This document shows, piece by piece, positions 25,236 through 37,212 of a DNA stretch of 64,000 bases. The notes beneath the pieces are model-generated. The model saw only the letters and a list, made by a program, of their open reading frames with translations, was not told the DNA's origin and ran no database searches. The translations under genes and the position numbers were made by a program. The first letter of the stretch is position 1. Every line of letters starts with the position of its first letter. The stretch is from Trifolium pratense (lineage: Eukaryota; Streptophyta; Magnoliopsida; Fabales; Fabaceae), in assembly GCF_020283565.1 (NCBI RefSeq), contig NC_060061.1:15103362-15167361 (forward strand), read 5' to 3'.

Positions 25236-26977
25236 ATGTCTAAATCAGTGGACGAGGTAATAATGATTCCGCCCAAGAAGAGAGCAAGGCGTGATGATAA
25301 TGAAGATAGTCTGAGTGACTTACCTGATTGTGTTCTCCTTCACATTTTGTCATTTTTGAATTCCAAACATGCCGTTCAAACTTGCATTTTGTCAACGAGA
25401 TGGAAGCATCTTTGGAAACGTATTCCAACCCTTATATTGCATTCCTCAACATTTTCCACTGTGAAGCTTTTTGCCACATTCGTGACTCGGATTTTGACTC
25501 TTCGTGATAGCTCAACGGCACTGCATGCTCTGGACTTTCAGCGCAGGGGCATTATTGAGACTAAGCTCCTCACAATGATTTTAAACCATGTTTGTTCCCA
25601 TAATACCCACATCCAGCGATTAGAAATCGATGTCACTGCTGATGTTTGTCCCATTCTGAGCTGCGTTTCTAAATGTCGGGCTCTTACATCTCTTAAGCTT
25701 TCAGTTTGTCCAAAATCTTATACAAAAACGTTATTTCCAAAATCTTTGAATTTGCCTTTATTGACCAGCTTAGACCTAGCATATTTCACCTTTTGCGGCG
25801 GTGAAAACGACTGTGCTGAGCCCTTCTCCGCCTTTACCAAGTTGAATAGTTTGGTCATTCGTGGTTGTAAGGTAAAGGATGCTCAAATCCTCAGCATATC
25901 AAGTGAGACACTTGTCGATTTAACTATGCATAGATTTTCATCCAAATTTTCCCAAATCAAGCTATCTACTCCAAGCCTTTTTACCTTTACTTTTACTGGT
26001 ATACCTGTTCAGAAAATATGTGGGAACGGACTTTCTTCTGTTAGACAAGTAAATATTGATGCACCAGATTATGCAACTTCGGTGGAGTATGCTTTGGTTC
26101 TATTAACCTGGCTTCAAGACCTTGTCAGTGTAGAATCATTGATAGTCACTTCAACTACTCTTCAGGTACCTTGTGTTTTCAAGCTTTAATTTTTACTTTC
26201 TTCTTAAGATGCATTTTTTATCTTGTTATTTTTAAATTTTGTTAAAATTCAATTGACTTGCATAATACTTATCCAAATTCACCCTTATTCATCGTTGCTT
26301 AGGTTCTCTCTTTAGTTCCTGATCTGTTTGAGGTTAAGCTCCCTTCTTTGTGTAACTTGAAGTCACTGGAAGTAGAACTGATACCACTTTATTCTGGATT
26401 TTTATTATTTTATATGGAAGAGGTCATGTTAAAGAAAGCGGCTGCCAAGTCACGCAAAGAAGCTGCTAAGTTAAGAAAGGCATTTAAAGCAGGTTTGAAA
26501 CCACCTCCCGTACCTGATGGAATAGTTGGCTTCTTGCTACAAAACTCACCAGCATCAAAAGTTAACATCACAACAGGTTGCCCGAGTTCGTTTAATCTTA
26601 AGCAGGTAGTTATTTAAAAACCATAAGCGAGTTGAGTGTGGTATTTTTTTTTTCTTGAGAATCTGAGCTTTGATAATTTCAAATGAAACAACTATAAGAA
26701 GAGTTTGTGATTGGTTATTACTAAACAGGTTGAAGAATCTGTAAAGGGCGTGAAGAACATCAACTATTGTTCTAAATTTGCCGCGCCTGCCTCCTCTGCC
26801 GTCCCTGCCTCTGCTGCTGAGTCTGCTTCTGCCGTCGCACCTGCCTCTGCTGCAAAGGTAATATTTATTCCTCACATGCATTTTAATGGATCCCCTTTGA
26901 GTTTTTGTTACCAAATTTCTGGGTGCCATTTGTTGTTTGCACGTGGAGATTTCCATTTCTGTGATATTTTAGAATGA
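25236..26977 (+). CDS. F-box/LRR-repeat protein (tandem copy 1)
   Basis: Exons 25236-26165, 26303-26605 and 26729 onward. The ATG at 25236 gives MSKSVDEV. An F-box lies at about residues 24-65 (LSDLPDCVLLHILSFLNSKH, then TCILSTRWKHLWKRIPTLIL), followed by leucine-rich repeats (RALTSLKLS, LNLPLLTSLDLA, LSISSETLVDLTM). F-box proteins of this plant family recruit targets to SCF ubiquitin ligases; the target here is unknown. Exon 2 ends with a Lys/Ala-rich segment and PPPVPDGIVGFL. Exon 3 adds an Ala/Ser/Pro-rich tail. It may read through to the stop at 26975-26977 (about 493 residues) or be spliced at the GT at 26858. The 5' UTR (from about 24905) appears to have an intron before the ATG. It is homologous along its length to the gene at 31329. 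Confidence 0.8.
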
Positions 26978-27758
26978 GATAGCATATTAGATTATTGTAG
27001 GAACCCTTGTCTGCAATTTACTCAAGTAGAAATTGTTCAAGAATGATAACAGAGACATATATAATGACATGCGTCCTTCAATTGCACCCTGCTCCGCTTA
27101 TAAAAATAAAATAAAAAAATTGCACCCTGCTCCTTTTTACCACTTGCTTTCTATTTTATTTTCTTAGCTTGAAGTTAAGACGCATGACATTGAAATGGTA
27201 GTTGCTTAAGTAACAATCTAGGAACATTTATTTGTTGTTAAATATCACATATTGCTGAGTAACGGTGTGACTATATGTCTATATGTTTGTACTGGTACAT
27301 TGTGCTGATATTGATAGCAATCTTTTGTTATCTGTTAGTTTTATAATAAACATATACATTGCTATTCATCTTCTTTGTTAATAGCACTGTTTATGAAGTG
27401 AACTGTCTAAATTGATATAGGATATGATTTGCTTTATTGTCATGGCTGCCTCCAGGTTGTGTCTCAATAAATTTGTTGCACTGCTCTAATTATCATTATT
27501 GTTTTTAAGATAGATGAAAATTAGTGTTGAGGAGCAAGGTGAGTGTATGCACCCACAAAACTAATTATTTTTTTATAATACAAAACTAAAATATTATACC
27601 ATTCATTCAACCATCAAATAAATATTATTTAAATAAAATGTTAATAAATCATTTTATTTTACAAAAAAAAATTCGTCTCATTGCACCCCCTAATATTACT
27701 GCTCTAATTACATTTTTTTACTGCTCTAATTGTAATGCTTGTTTTTTCCTCATAATAG
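26978..27758. other. Intergenic or intronic region, no gene seen
   Basis: It holds a repeated phrase 'ttgcaccctgctcc' (about 27081 and 27120) and a MITE-like AT-rich segment at about 27535-27700 whose ends share 'gcaccc'. The last part could be an intron, since the ATG at 27759 follows directly after a splice-acceptor-like TAG. Confidence 0.35.
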
Positions 27759-28703
27759 ATGGCAACTAATGTTGACAACAGTGATTCAATGCTTTGGCCT
27801 GACTTGGTAACTAAAGCTTTCATTGACATTATGGTTGATGAAGTTACAAAAGGAAATATGCCAAATGGTGTGTTTCTTACAGGAACATGGACCTCAATGA
27901 CTACTAGGTTGAATTCCATAACTAAGCGCTCCTATAAGAAGGAACAACTCCAGGAAAAAATGCATGGGCTACGAGCCATGTTTCACGAGTTCTATTCACT
28001 TTTGCAAAACACTGGATTTCAGTGGAATGCAGAAACCAACACTGTTACTGCTAGTGAAGAGGTCTGGCAAAATTATCTTAAGGTATGGTTTAATTTTTAT
28101 AGTTTTTGTTAGTAGATTTACATTGATTTTATATTTTAATGTTGTTAATGTATTGACCATATGCTTATATTATTTTAGACACATGATAAAGCATCTCAGT
28201 TTCAAAAGAAAGGGTGCGACCATTATAAGTTGTTGGAAATCATATTCAACAAAAATAATGAAACTGACGTACTTCATTATTCATCTATCCAAGACCAACC
28301 TAATAGCATAGTAAATGAGCTCAATAATCAATACTTGAACACTGAAAGTGCGAATAATGCACGTGTTGATAATGATAGTTCAGACAATGATATACAAGTG
28401 GAGCAGATCATTCATAGTGGGAAGCAAAAAATTCAAGTAAAAGATCTTACATCCATGAAAGAGTCTACATCACATCAGGTGGGAGATGCCCTTGTAGCAC
28501 AGGCCAAGATTGTGGAGGCTAGTTCTTCACATTTAACAGTAGATTGTTCTCTTACTAAGTGTGTGGTTGCTCTTGAAGAGATAAGAGACATTTCAGATGA
28601 CATATTTGGGAAAGCCCTTGAAAAGTTTAAGGATCCTGATTGGAGGGAAATGTTTATCGCCATGTCTAATGATAGGAGACGTGGATGGCTATTTAGACTT
28701 TAA
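27759..28703 (+). CDS. Myb/SANT-like DNA-binding domain protein
   Basis: Two exons, 27759-28082 and 28179-28703, joined in phase 0, give about 282 residues. The N-terminal half (LWPDLVTKAFIDIMVDEV, TWTSMTTRLNSITKRSYKKE, LQEKMHGLRAMFHEFYSLL) fits the Myb/SANT-like domain seen in L10-interacting-MYB-like plant proteins and in the accessory proteins of PIF/Harbinger transposons. Exon 2 begins with the usual continuation (a HDKASQFQKKGCDHYKLLEI segment). The C-terminal part ends FKDPDWREMFIAMSNDRRRGW. Its origin as a domesticated transposon protein or a relic of one is inference. The ATG directly follows an acceptor-like AG, so an upstream non-coding exon is possible. It sits between the two F-box genes. 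Confidence 0.75.
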
Positions 28704-29672
28704 AGATAAAACTTGCATATGTGGCGATAGTGATGAGACACATTTGATATTTTGCTAATGGTATACATGGTTATATTCTTCTCTTAGCTATTTGATGAAC
28801 AATTTTATGTGTGTTTTTATGTGTTGCTTTGGATTTTATAGTGATGTTATTAAACTTTTTATTTCGCTTTCATGGAATATTTTGTTCTTAAAATTTTGTT
28901 ATGAAATTGTATGATAACTTGAATTCATATTGATAGAATTGTAGATTCTGCTTATGTGATGCAAGTGATGGTGAACATGCATACATTCTCCCTCTTCTTT
29001 TTTTGGTGTCAGAGTCTATCTACATATTTTTTTTCTTCTGATTCTTGTTATTTGTATTATGCCTGGAGTTGCATAGATGTCACTGATGCAGAGGTAGAAA
29101 GAACCTTCGCTGCAGTTGATCGTTCTCGGCCAGTTTCACCAAACTGGGGTGGTCACATGGTGTTCTGATATAGACTCAATAATTTTTTGTAAAAAAAAAA
29201 AAGACAATATGGCAAAGTATTTTTTGTGGTAGTTGAGCTAGCATATTTATTTGATTAAGTTTCATTATTAGTTGATTTTGAGTATCTGAATAATGAAGGT
29301 TTTCTTCCCCTTATAGGATTGAAAGATTTTTCCTTCGTATTATATAGAGGATTGAGAGACATAACGGAGGCTGGTAGAAAAAAATTTAAGAGTCCTCTAT
29401 CCACAATTTATCAAAATCTAATGGCCACAAAAGTTCATGTATCAGATAACCATCACAAAATTTCAAGTATAAGATAACCATCATGAAAATTTAATCATCA
29501 CAAGTTTTTTCTAAATATATCAAATTTACTTTTAGTTATCTAAAAATTTTCTTCGAACTCTAATCCTTTTTAATTTTAGTCCTATTTTTTTTACAAAAGT
29601 TCATTTAAATATTCAAAATGACTTATTTTAATTACATATCATTATTATGACATTAAAATATTATTAATTTAA
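28704..29672. other. Downstream region with one exon-like frame
   Basis: It should contain the 3' UTR of the SANT-like gene. The frame ending at 29168 closes with AEVERTFAAVDRSRPVSPNW and a stop. Codon use looks exon-like, but I recognise no family and cannot join it to a gene. Confidence 0.3.
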
Positions 29673-29710
29673 CTAGTTAAAAGACCCGTGCGAAGAACAC
29701 GGGTCATTGA
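29673..29710 (-). mobile_element. Helitron-like 3' terminus
   Basis: On the minus strand a perfect 8-bp stem (arms at 29683-29690 and 29698-29705) is followed by about 9 bases and CTAG, with T in the flank. The element would extend to the right into the AT-rich DNA up to about 30.8 kb. I could not fix its 5' end. Confidence 0.6.
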
Positions 29711-30015
29711 CTTTTATTCGATATTTAAGTTTGTCATTATATTATGGACTTTATGGTAGAAAATTTATTTAGAATAAAATATTTAAAAATTGTTATATAA
29801 TATTTATAAAATATATGTGAAACTATTGTGCTATTTTTTGTAAAACTTATTAAATAAGTAAATTTGATTATAATTGTCAATAATAAATTATCCAATTTTT
29901 TATGTATCCTTCACAAATAATGGTCCCGTTAATATTTTTTAATAAAAAAAATATAGAAATTTGATTCGGAATATTTTGGATAATTTAGTAAATTTGATAG
30001 TAATTAAGTTTATTG

Positions 30016-30046
<31 letters not shown>

Positions 30047-30900
30047 AGTTAATAGTATATTGTTTATGTTTTTTTCTTATGAAAAATATTGTTTATGTTT
30101 TTATTTATACATTTTTTTTGGTAAGGTATTTCTACATTCTTATCATCTACTTTATTCTTAGTTTTAAGCATATAATTTTTTTTATTGTATTTATCTTTTA
30201 TTTTATTCTTCAAATTTTTTTAGTGAAATTATTGAGTTCATCGTATTAATCTCGCTATTTTTATGAGCATAGATTGTTCTGTTTTGATCTAATCTATAAT
30301 TTATTTATTTTTTCTTTCTATTTTTAAGGATATCATCTTTTCTTTTTCTTATATTATTTTTTTGTATTTATCTTGTATTCTTTCTATATTTATTTTTTGT
30401 ATTTATCTTATATTCTTTCTATATTTTTTTAATTAAATTACAATGAAGGATATAATACTTGCAACGTGGTTAAAAGCTATAAGGATAAATTAGTAATTTT
30501 GGCGGTAATCGATTTTAATATATTAATAAAGTAATAGACTATTTAATCTTTATGATCTTAACAATATAATTTGGAAAAAATATTATTTAAAACATAATAC
30601 ATAAACTAAAATAATTGAATAAAAAAATTGTTGACTAAAATAAAAGTTTAAATCTATTAGCAAGGATATTATATTTTAATTTATATGTAGGGTTGATGTT
30701 TGAACCTAAATAAATCTATTATCTATCCCTTGTTCATGTTAAGTGATGAATTTTTAACTATTAATTAACTTACTTAAAAACCTGATTTATCAAAATTTAA
30801 TTTTTAAAACCGCGGGAGATTTTTGTAGCCGCGCGTTGAAATTTAAAGGAAATATCAAAAAGTGCTTAATCTCTTTTTTTCGACAATAAAAAGAGTGCTT
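29711..30900. other. AT-rich presumed Helitron-derived DNA
   Basis: No gene is visible. A (ATT)n microsatellite lies at about 30016-30045. Sequences such as 'tttttttgtatttatcttgtattctttctatattt' occur twice near 30355-30430. Confidence 0.4.
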
Positions 30901-31328
30901 AATCTTGGTTTCCTCAATATCGCACCACATTTCCCCCTCTCAAAATTTAGAAAATTCGAACCCTAGAAAACGTAGATATACCGGCAGTGGTTCCAATCCA
31001 CCTCTCGTGCTCACAGATTTTCACTCCAATTTTCGACTGCTGATTCACAGGTACGAGTATTTCATTTTCTATCTTCCCAAATTTTCCATTGTAACCGAAC
31101 ACTACTTTGCTTGGACTTTCTTTTCTTTCTTTTTCAACGGCAAATATATTATTAATAATAATCGGCACAAGACGAACAAAGACCTGACAAATACTTTGCT
31201 TGGACTTGAAAGCCTGGTGTAGAATTTCATAGTTGCTTTTATGTCTCATATTATAGAATATATAGAATATAATTCTATATTGTTTTTATTTCTATGCTTA
31301 CTTAGGTACTTCAAGACTTTACTGAATA

Positions 31329-33178
31329 ATGTCTAAATCAATCGATGAGGTAACAATGATTCCGTCTGAGAAGAGAGCAAGACATGATAATGAAGAGAAT
31401 CAAGACAGACTCAGTGACTTACCTGATTGTGTTCTTCTTCACATTTTGTCATTTTTTAATTCCAAACATGCCGTTCGGACTTGTGTTTTATCAACAAGAT
31501 GGAAATATATTTGGAAACGTATACATACTCTGATATTGCATTCCACAGATTTTTCTACTGTCAAGAAATTTTCTATATTTGTGTCTAAGATTTTGACTCT
31601 TCGTGATATCTCGACTGCACTCTACGCTCTTGATCTTCAGTTTCACCATTATGGTGATATTGAGCCTCAACTCCTTAAAAATATTTTCAACCACATTTCC
31701 TCCCATAATACCCATCTCCAGGAATTAAGAATCTCTATTGATACTTGTCTAAGTTGGGATTCTTCATGTCGGGCTCGAGCTCTTGCTCTTGCATCTCTTT
31801 GTGATACTCGTCGTCTCATTATGAGTTGTGTTTCTTTATGTCGGGCTCTTACATCTCTTAAGCTTTCACTTTACCCGCCTCCACATTACCTTATAGGTGG
31901 TGATAATTATACAGAAACATTTCCAAAATCTTTAAATTTGCCTTTGTTGACCAGCTTAGATCTAACAAATTTCACCTTTTGCGGTGGTGAAAACGGCTGT
32001 GTCGAGCCTTTTTCCGCCTTTACCAAGTTGAATAGTCTAGTCATTGGTAGTTGTAAGGTAAAGGATGCTCAAATCCTTAGAATATCAAGTGAGACACTTG
32101 TCAATTTATCTATGTATTATTATTCATCTAATGTTGCCAAAGTCGAGCTATCTACTCCAAGTCTTTGTACATTTACCTTCCCCACAAGAACTGATCAGAA
32201 AATATGTGGGAGTGGTCTTTCTTCCGTTAAACAAGTAAATATCAATGCTGAAGAATGTGCACCTACTGTTGCAGTTTCAATGGAGCGTGCTTTGGTTCTA
32301 TTAAGCATGCTGCAAGACCTTGCCAACGTAGAATCATTGACAGTCACTTCACTTGCTCTTCAGGTACCTTGTCATGTTTTCATGCTTTATTTATACTTTC
32401 TTCTTAAGATGCATTAAAAAACAATTGTTAAAATTCAATTGATTGCATAAAACTAATCCTAATTCACACTCATTCCTCATTGCTTAGGTTCTCTCCTTAG
32501 TTCCAGATTTATTCAAGGTTAAGTTCTCTTCTCTGTGTAACTTGAAGTCTTTGAAAGTAGAATTGATACCATATGTTTATGGAGGAGGATTACGCCATTT
32601 AAGGGAAAAGGAAATGTTAAAGAAAGTGGCTGCCAAGTCACGTCAAGAAGCTACAAAGTTAAGAAAGGCATTTAAAGAAGGTTTGAGACCACCTCCCATA
32701 CCTGATGGAATAATTGACTTCTTGCGACAAAACTCGCCATCGTCGGAAGTTAACATCGTAACAAACTACCCGAGTCATTTTAATCTTAAGCGGGTAGATA
32801 TTTAGAAAACCATAAGGGATCTGAGTGTGGTATTTTTGTTTAGAATCTTACCTTAGACGTTTCAAATGAAACAACAATAAGAGTTTGTGATTGATTGTTA
32901 CTATACAGGTGGAAGAGTCTATAAAGGGCGGGAAGAACACCGGCTATCATTCGCAATTTGCCACGCCTGCCGCCTCCTCTGCTGTTCCAGCTTCTGCTGC
33001 TGAGTCTGGTTCTGCAGCAGCTGCTTCTGCTACCGCACGTGCCTCTACTGCACCTCCTACTTTTCATCTTTGTCACACTGAAAAGGTAACATCCACACCA
33101 CACCCTTTGGGTTTATGTTCTAAATTTTTGGATGTCATTTGGTGTTTCATGTGGAGATTTACATTTCGTGATATTTGA
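31329..33178 (+). CDS. F-box/LRR-repeat protein (tandem copy 2)
   Basis: Exons 31329-32363, 32488-32793 and 32909 onward, with splice sites in the same places as in the copy at 25236. The ATG at 31329 gives MSKSIDEV. The F-box is LSDLPDCVLLHILSFFNSKH followed by TCVLSTRWKYIWKRI. The LRR region is about 35 residues longer than copy 1 in the segment containing CRARALALASLCDTRRLIMS, which looks like a partial local duplication of the RALTSL repeat. Exon 3 encodes an Ala/Ser-rich tail and either stops at 33176-33178 (about 536 residues) or is spliced at the GT at 33086. The 5' UTR, from about 30945 (aaccctagaaaacg), also matches copy 1 and has an intron ahead of the ATG. The role is inferred from the family: substrate receptor of an SCF ubiquitin ligase. 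Confidence 0.8.
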
Positions 33179-33986
33179 GGATGAGATTGCATATTAGATT
33201 ATTGTAGGAACCCTTGTCTGCAATTTACTCAAGTATAAATTGTTCAAGAATGATGAAAGAGGTATCTATAATAAAATCTTCATGTGTCATTAACACAAAT
33301 GATTATGAAGTTTGTTAACGATCTTGTCTAAGGGAAACATTATAAAATGATACATCGTTAACCTTCGTTAAAAGGCCAAACTTATTTATCTATTTCTAAA
33401 ATCCTGCATGAATAAATATAATTTTATATTCTAGTATATATTATTTCCTTTATCCAACAGACCAACACAACAATGCAACATATATAGTATGTTAGTTTAA
33501 GTAGTTTTTTTTTTTTGTTTTGTGTTAACTCTCTAATATGCAGGAAATAAGTCTCATGATTTAAAATTCGGTAAGAGATAAGTAAAATTCAATAAAAAAA
33601 AATCATTTCTCCTAAGAATTGAACCCGAATTTTTTCAAATGAGAAATTCATTAACTAGTTAACTTACATAGTACTACTACTTAGTAATTAACACCATATT
33701 ACAACATCAAAAGTTGCTGAGCGTTAATTCTTATGAGATGATTGTGATCCCATTTGCATAGTGTTCATCGACAAGAGTTGTGGATAGCAAATCTAGACAT
33801 ATACTATGCAATAGTTTTTTTTTTTACATATACTATGCAATAGTTAAAACTTAAAATAAAAATATACACTGGAAAGGAAGTTAGATAAATGACAAATAAA
33901 GAACTGTAAATAAATACGTACTACATGAAAGTGTTAGGCTTCAAACATAAATCAAACAACTCTAACATTGTTAAGGCTATAGACGA
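33179..33986. other. Intergenic region and promoter of lectin kinase copy 1
   Basis: No gene is seen. From about 33718 (gctgagcgttaattctta) the sequence is homologous to 48694-48929 ahead of kinase copy 2. That stretch includes 'catcgacaagagttgtgga' and 'aaataaatacgtactacatg', which marks the shared promoter of the duplicated module. Confidence 0.6.
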
Positions 33987-35696
33987 ATGGTTCCTATATT
34001 TTGTTATGCAAGGGGAACAATTTTGCTTTTCCTCACAGTCCTTGCACATGCTAATCTTGTGTCTTCTGATTATCCAATGTTTAGTCACAATTGTGATTTG
34101 CCGCTAGAGTTTCATGGACATTCCACTATTGAAGATTATGACTATGTTTTTCGACTCACTGGGTACCCTGCTGGTGACCCAGATAAGGCTTCTTATGTTG
34201 GTCAAGTCAAAAATCCAAGACTTATCAAATTTTATTACAGAAGCATAAATCATGTTTATTACTTGACTACAATGTTTTCAAATTACAGTATATTTGAAGA
34301 TGATTTTGTGTTTGTCATTGCAAGCTCAGATTTCCTATATGGAAATCAAGAAGATGGATTAGGGATTATTCTTGTTTCTAAATACATTTCTGAAAAGAAT
34401 AATCTAAATGTTTCTGCCACTAGATACAGATTGAGTGAAGGGCAAGAGCCACGCAACTTTTCACAAACCAATCTAAGAGGGCATTTATCAGAGTATGTGG
34501 GCATATCAGCTTCAGCAGGAAAAGTAGATGAGAAGAAACGAAACTTAATCAAGATTAAATTGTGGGAGGGATTGGCAGTTGGATGTTTATGTTTGTCTTT
34601 GGGTTTATTAGCAATGTTAATATATTTTTTGTGGAAGAAGAATAAAGGAAAAGAAGAAGAACCTAATTCAGAAACCGTTTCTGATCAGAATATGGATGAA
34701 GAATTCCAAATGGGTGCTGGACCTAAGAAAATTTGTTATCAGGAATTATTGAATGCAACAAACAACTTTGAAGAGAAACTGAAGCTTGGCCAAGGTGGTT
34801 TTGGTGGTGTTTACAAGGGTTATTTTAAAGACACAAACTCAGTTGCAGCTATAAAGAGGATATCAGCAAATTCACGGCAGGGTATTAAGCAATACTCAGC
34901 AGAAGTGAAGATCATTAGCCAATTGAGACATAGAAATTTGGTGAAACTCAATGGTTGGTGCCACAAGAAGAATGAATTTATCCTAATATACGAATACATG
35001 CCAAATGGCAGCTTAGATTTTCATCTTTTTCTTGGAGGAAGCATCTTGTCATGGCACTTGAGGTACAATATAGCTCTTGGGTTAGCCTCAGCATTGTTTT
35101 ATTTGCAGGAGGAATTGGAAAAATGCGTGATTCATAGGGACATAAAATCAAGCAACATAATGTTGGACTCCAACTTCAATACTAAGCTTGGGGATTTTGG
35201 TCTAGCTAGGCTGATGGATCATGAGAAAGAGTCAGAAACCACAATTGTAGCCGGAACCAGGGGTTACCTAGCTCCGGAATACATGGACACAGGAAAGGCT
35301 AGAAAGGAATCTGACATATTCAGTTTCGGGGTTGTTTTGTTGGAGATAGCCTGTGGGAAAAAAGCCATACACCACCAAGAATTAAAGGGTGAAGTATCTT
35401 TAGTTGAGTGGGTTTGGGAGCTATATGGATTGAAAAATGTCATTGCAGCAGCAGATCCAAAGCTATATGGGCAATTTAATGCGAAGGAAATGGAATGTTT
35501 GCTAGTAGTTGGACTTTGGTGTGCTAATCCAAATAACACATCAAGACCATCTATAAACAAAGTGATTAAGGTGCTCAACTTTGAATCCCCATTACCAATT
35601 CTTCCACAAAACATGCCATTTCTAGGTCCACTGTCTTCTCCCATAAATAATGGGCAATTTTTTTCAGTTCCCTCTTTCTTTACGGCAAAAGGTTAA
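33987..35696 (+). CDS. L-type lectin receptor-like kinase with degenerate lectin domain (module copy 1)
   Basis: A single exon of 569 residues from the ATG at 33987. An N-terminal hydrophobic stretch (about 10-25) serves as a signal peptide. The ectodomain (about 28-190) starts like a legume lectin but lacks the segment with the conserved VAVEFDT and Ca/sugar-binding residues, so it is far shorter than the usual 230 residues or so. The membrane segment is about 193-216. The kinase domain (about 260-535) has GQGGFGGVYKG, VAAIK with the lysine at 290, HRD at 383-385, DFG at 403-405 and APE at 429-431, so all catalytic elements are present. The kinase resembles the LecRK-IX group. Such receptors act at the plasma membrane in defence and stress signalling; the ligand is unknown. 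It converges on the HSP20 gene at 36131-36613. The gene at 48930 is its close paralogue, with a near-identical kinase half. Confidence 0.85.
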   Translation: MVPIFCYARGTILLFLTVLAHANLVSSDYPMFSHNCDLPLEFHGHSTIEDYDYVFRLTGYPAGDPDKASYVGQVKNPRLIKFYYRSINHVYYLTTMFSNYSIFEDDFVFVIASSDFLYGNQEDGLGIILVSKYISEKNNLNVSATRYRLSEGQEPRNFSQTNLRGHLSEYVGISASAGKVDEKKRNLIKIKLWEGLAVGCLCLSLGLLAMLIYFLWKKNKGKEEEPNSETVSDQNMDEEFQMGAGPKKICYQELLNATNNFEEKLKLGQGGFGGVYKGYFKDTNSVAAIKRISANSRQGIKQYSAEVKIISQLRHRNLVKLNGWCHKKNEFILIYEYMPNGSLDFHLFLGGSILSWHLRYNIALGLASALFYLQEELEKCVIHRDIKSSNIMLDSNFNTKLGDFGLARLMDHEKESETTIVAGTRGYLAPEYMDTGKARKESDIFSFGVVLLEIACGKKAIHHQELKGEVSLVEWVWELYGLKNVIAAADPKLYGQFNAKEMECLLVVGLWCANPNNTSRPSINKVIKVLNFESPLPILPQNMPFLGPLSSPINNGQFFSVPSFFTAKG

Positions 35697-36130
35697 TTGA
35701 AAGTGAACAGATTGCAGTCAACTATTCTGTAAGTTGTATAAGATGCAAGTTAATCCTTAAAATTGTATGGTTGTATCATTAAGGCTTTATATATTAATAT
35801 TCTAGAATGATCCATAGAATTGCAAAATGTTAATCAAGTTGATTGCTCTATCCGGATATATTATTGAATGCATCAGTGACATTATTCACATAATTTCAAA
35901 TTCACATTACCAAGTTAATATCTTTCTATTACTTCATATACCAACAGAGAGATAAATTTGATTAAAAATGGAATATCATAAATATTGCAAACTGGAATTT
36001 ATTCACATAAGATTCTGGAAATTACAAAACATTTGCATGATTTCATTCTTTTTCTTTTACACACACAGTACACAGCTAAACACATAGCCATTAGAATAAA
36101 GCAATTCTAACACAGAACTCAATTTAGTAT

Positions 36131-36613
36131 CTAACCAGAGATATCAATGGTCTTGACTTCAGGCGTCTTAACTTCTTCTTTAGGAACAGTCACAGTTAGA
36201 ACACCATTCTCCATATTTGCTTTGACTTGATCCATTTTAGCATTCTCTGGCAATCTAAATCTCCTCAAGAACTTACCACTGCTCCGCTCCACGCGATGCC
36301 ATTGATCGTTCTTATCTTCTTTCTCAACGCTTCTTTCTCCGCTTATCTGAAGAACCCTATCGTCTTCAATCTCAACCTTCACTTCCTCCTTCTTCAGTCC
36401 TGGAAGATCAGCCTTGAACACGTGCGCTTCAGGAGTCTCCTTCCAGTCCACACGTGTGCTCACGAATGCAGAATTCTCACGAGACAATTCAGGAAAGGAA
36501 GCGGAAAGTGAATTAGATAACGGAAAATCCTTGAATGGATCGAAAACGTCAAGGGAGAATGGATCGAAGATGTTGCTCCTTCTACCACTGAAGAAACTTG
36601 GAATCAGCGACAT
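36131..36613 (-). CDS. Class I small heat shock protein, about 18 kDa (module copy 1)
   Basis: 160 residues from the ATG at 36613. The frame is open upstream, but MSLIPSFF is the family N terminus. Cytosolic class I HSP20 proteins are ATP-independent chaperones that hold unfolding proteins as 12-subunit oligomers. The N-terminal arm (1-50) contains [16 protein letters not shown]. The alpha-crystallin domain (about 52-145) has the [15 protein letters not shown] and [11 protein letters not shown] signatures. The C-terminal I-x-I motif is in TIDISG. No intron, as usual for the class. It is transcribed towards the lectin kinase gene, with about 430 bp between the two stop codons. Heat regulation is supported by heat shock elements and a TATA box upstream. 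Confidence 0.95.
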   Translation of the reverse strand: MSLIPSFFSGRRSNIFDPFSLDVFDPFKDFPLSNSLSASFPELSRENSAFVSTRVDWKETPEAHVFKADLPGLKKEEVKVEIEDDRVLQISGERSVEKEDKNDQWHRVERSSGKFLRRFRLPENAKMDQVKANMENGVLTVTVPKEEVKTPEVKTIDISG

Positions 36614-36724
36614 TTTCTTCCCAGAAGTGATTTCTTGGATGAAGATTTGAAAGCTTCGATGATTGTTATTAAATATTGTGATTTGCAATTCTTTGATGCT
36701 TTGGAAGATGGCATACTGATGAGG

Positions 36725-36847
36725 AATTTATACGAACTATAGGAGCAAACTAGTACTTGCTGGAAAATTCGAAAACCTTCTGGACGTTTCCGCGCCAAAT
36801 GTGGTAGAAAGTTCTACGTTTTCTATTTGGGGGTAAATAGAACGTTC
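36725..36847 (-). promoter_or_regulatory. Heat shock promoter of HSP20 copy 1
   Basis: A TATA box (TATAAATT on the minus strand, 36725-36732) lies about 110 bp ahead of the ATG. A heat shock element at 36763-36780 has four 5-bp-spaced modules, GAAaaTTCgaAAAccTTC, with one mismatched module. Further GAAnnTTC pairs lie at 36807-36814 and 36840-36847. Confidence 0.75.
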
Positions 36848-37058
36848 TCGATATCTTCATGATTTTGAAGTTGGGCTTTTAGGCCCACATGCTATGAAGT
36901 TGGGTTAAAAATGAGTAATTTCCCCCTTAAAGTCCGTTAACTAAGTCGCGGTACCGTTGGTGGTCTAAAGCACCTGCACTAGTTAAAGGAATGTCAAGTG
37001 GTCAATTTTAATTGGCCCTTGGTGCGGCAAAATTGCCTATAAATAGCCACCTTCACCG

Positions 37059-37185
37059 TTATTTTTTTTTTGAAGAAGCTAAATTAACCCACCCAATTTG
37101 ACATCAAAGAGAATCGAACCTGAGACCTTAAGAAAGAGCACACTCCTAAGTCTCAAGCTAATACCACTAGACAAACCCAAGTGGG
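37059..37185 (-). mobile_element. tRNA-derived SINE with perfect 15-bp target duplication
   Basis: On the minus strand a tRNA-like head (A-box-like GTCTAGTGG, B-box GGTTCGATTC) is followed by a tail ending in an A run (the T run at 37062-37070). It is flanked by a perfect direct repeat TAGCCACCTTCACCG at 37044-37058 and 37186-37200. Confidence 0.9.
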
Positions 37186-37212
37186 TAGCCACCTTCACCG
37201 AATTGAAGGCAC

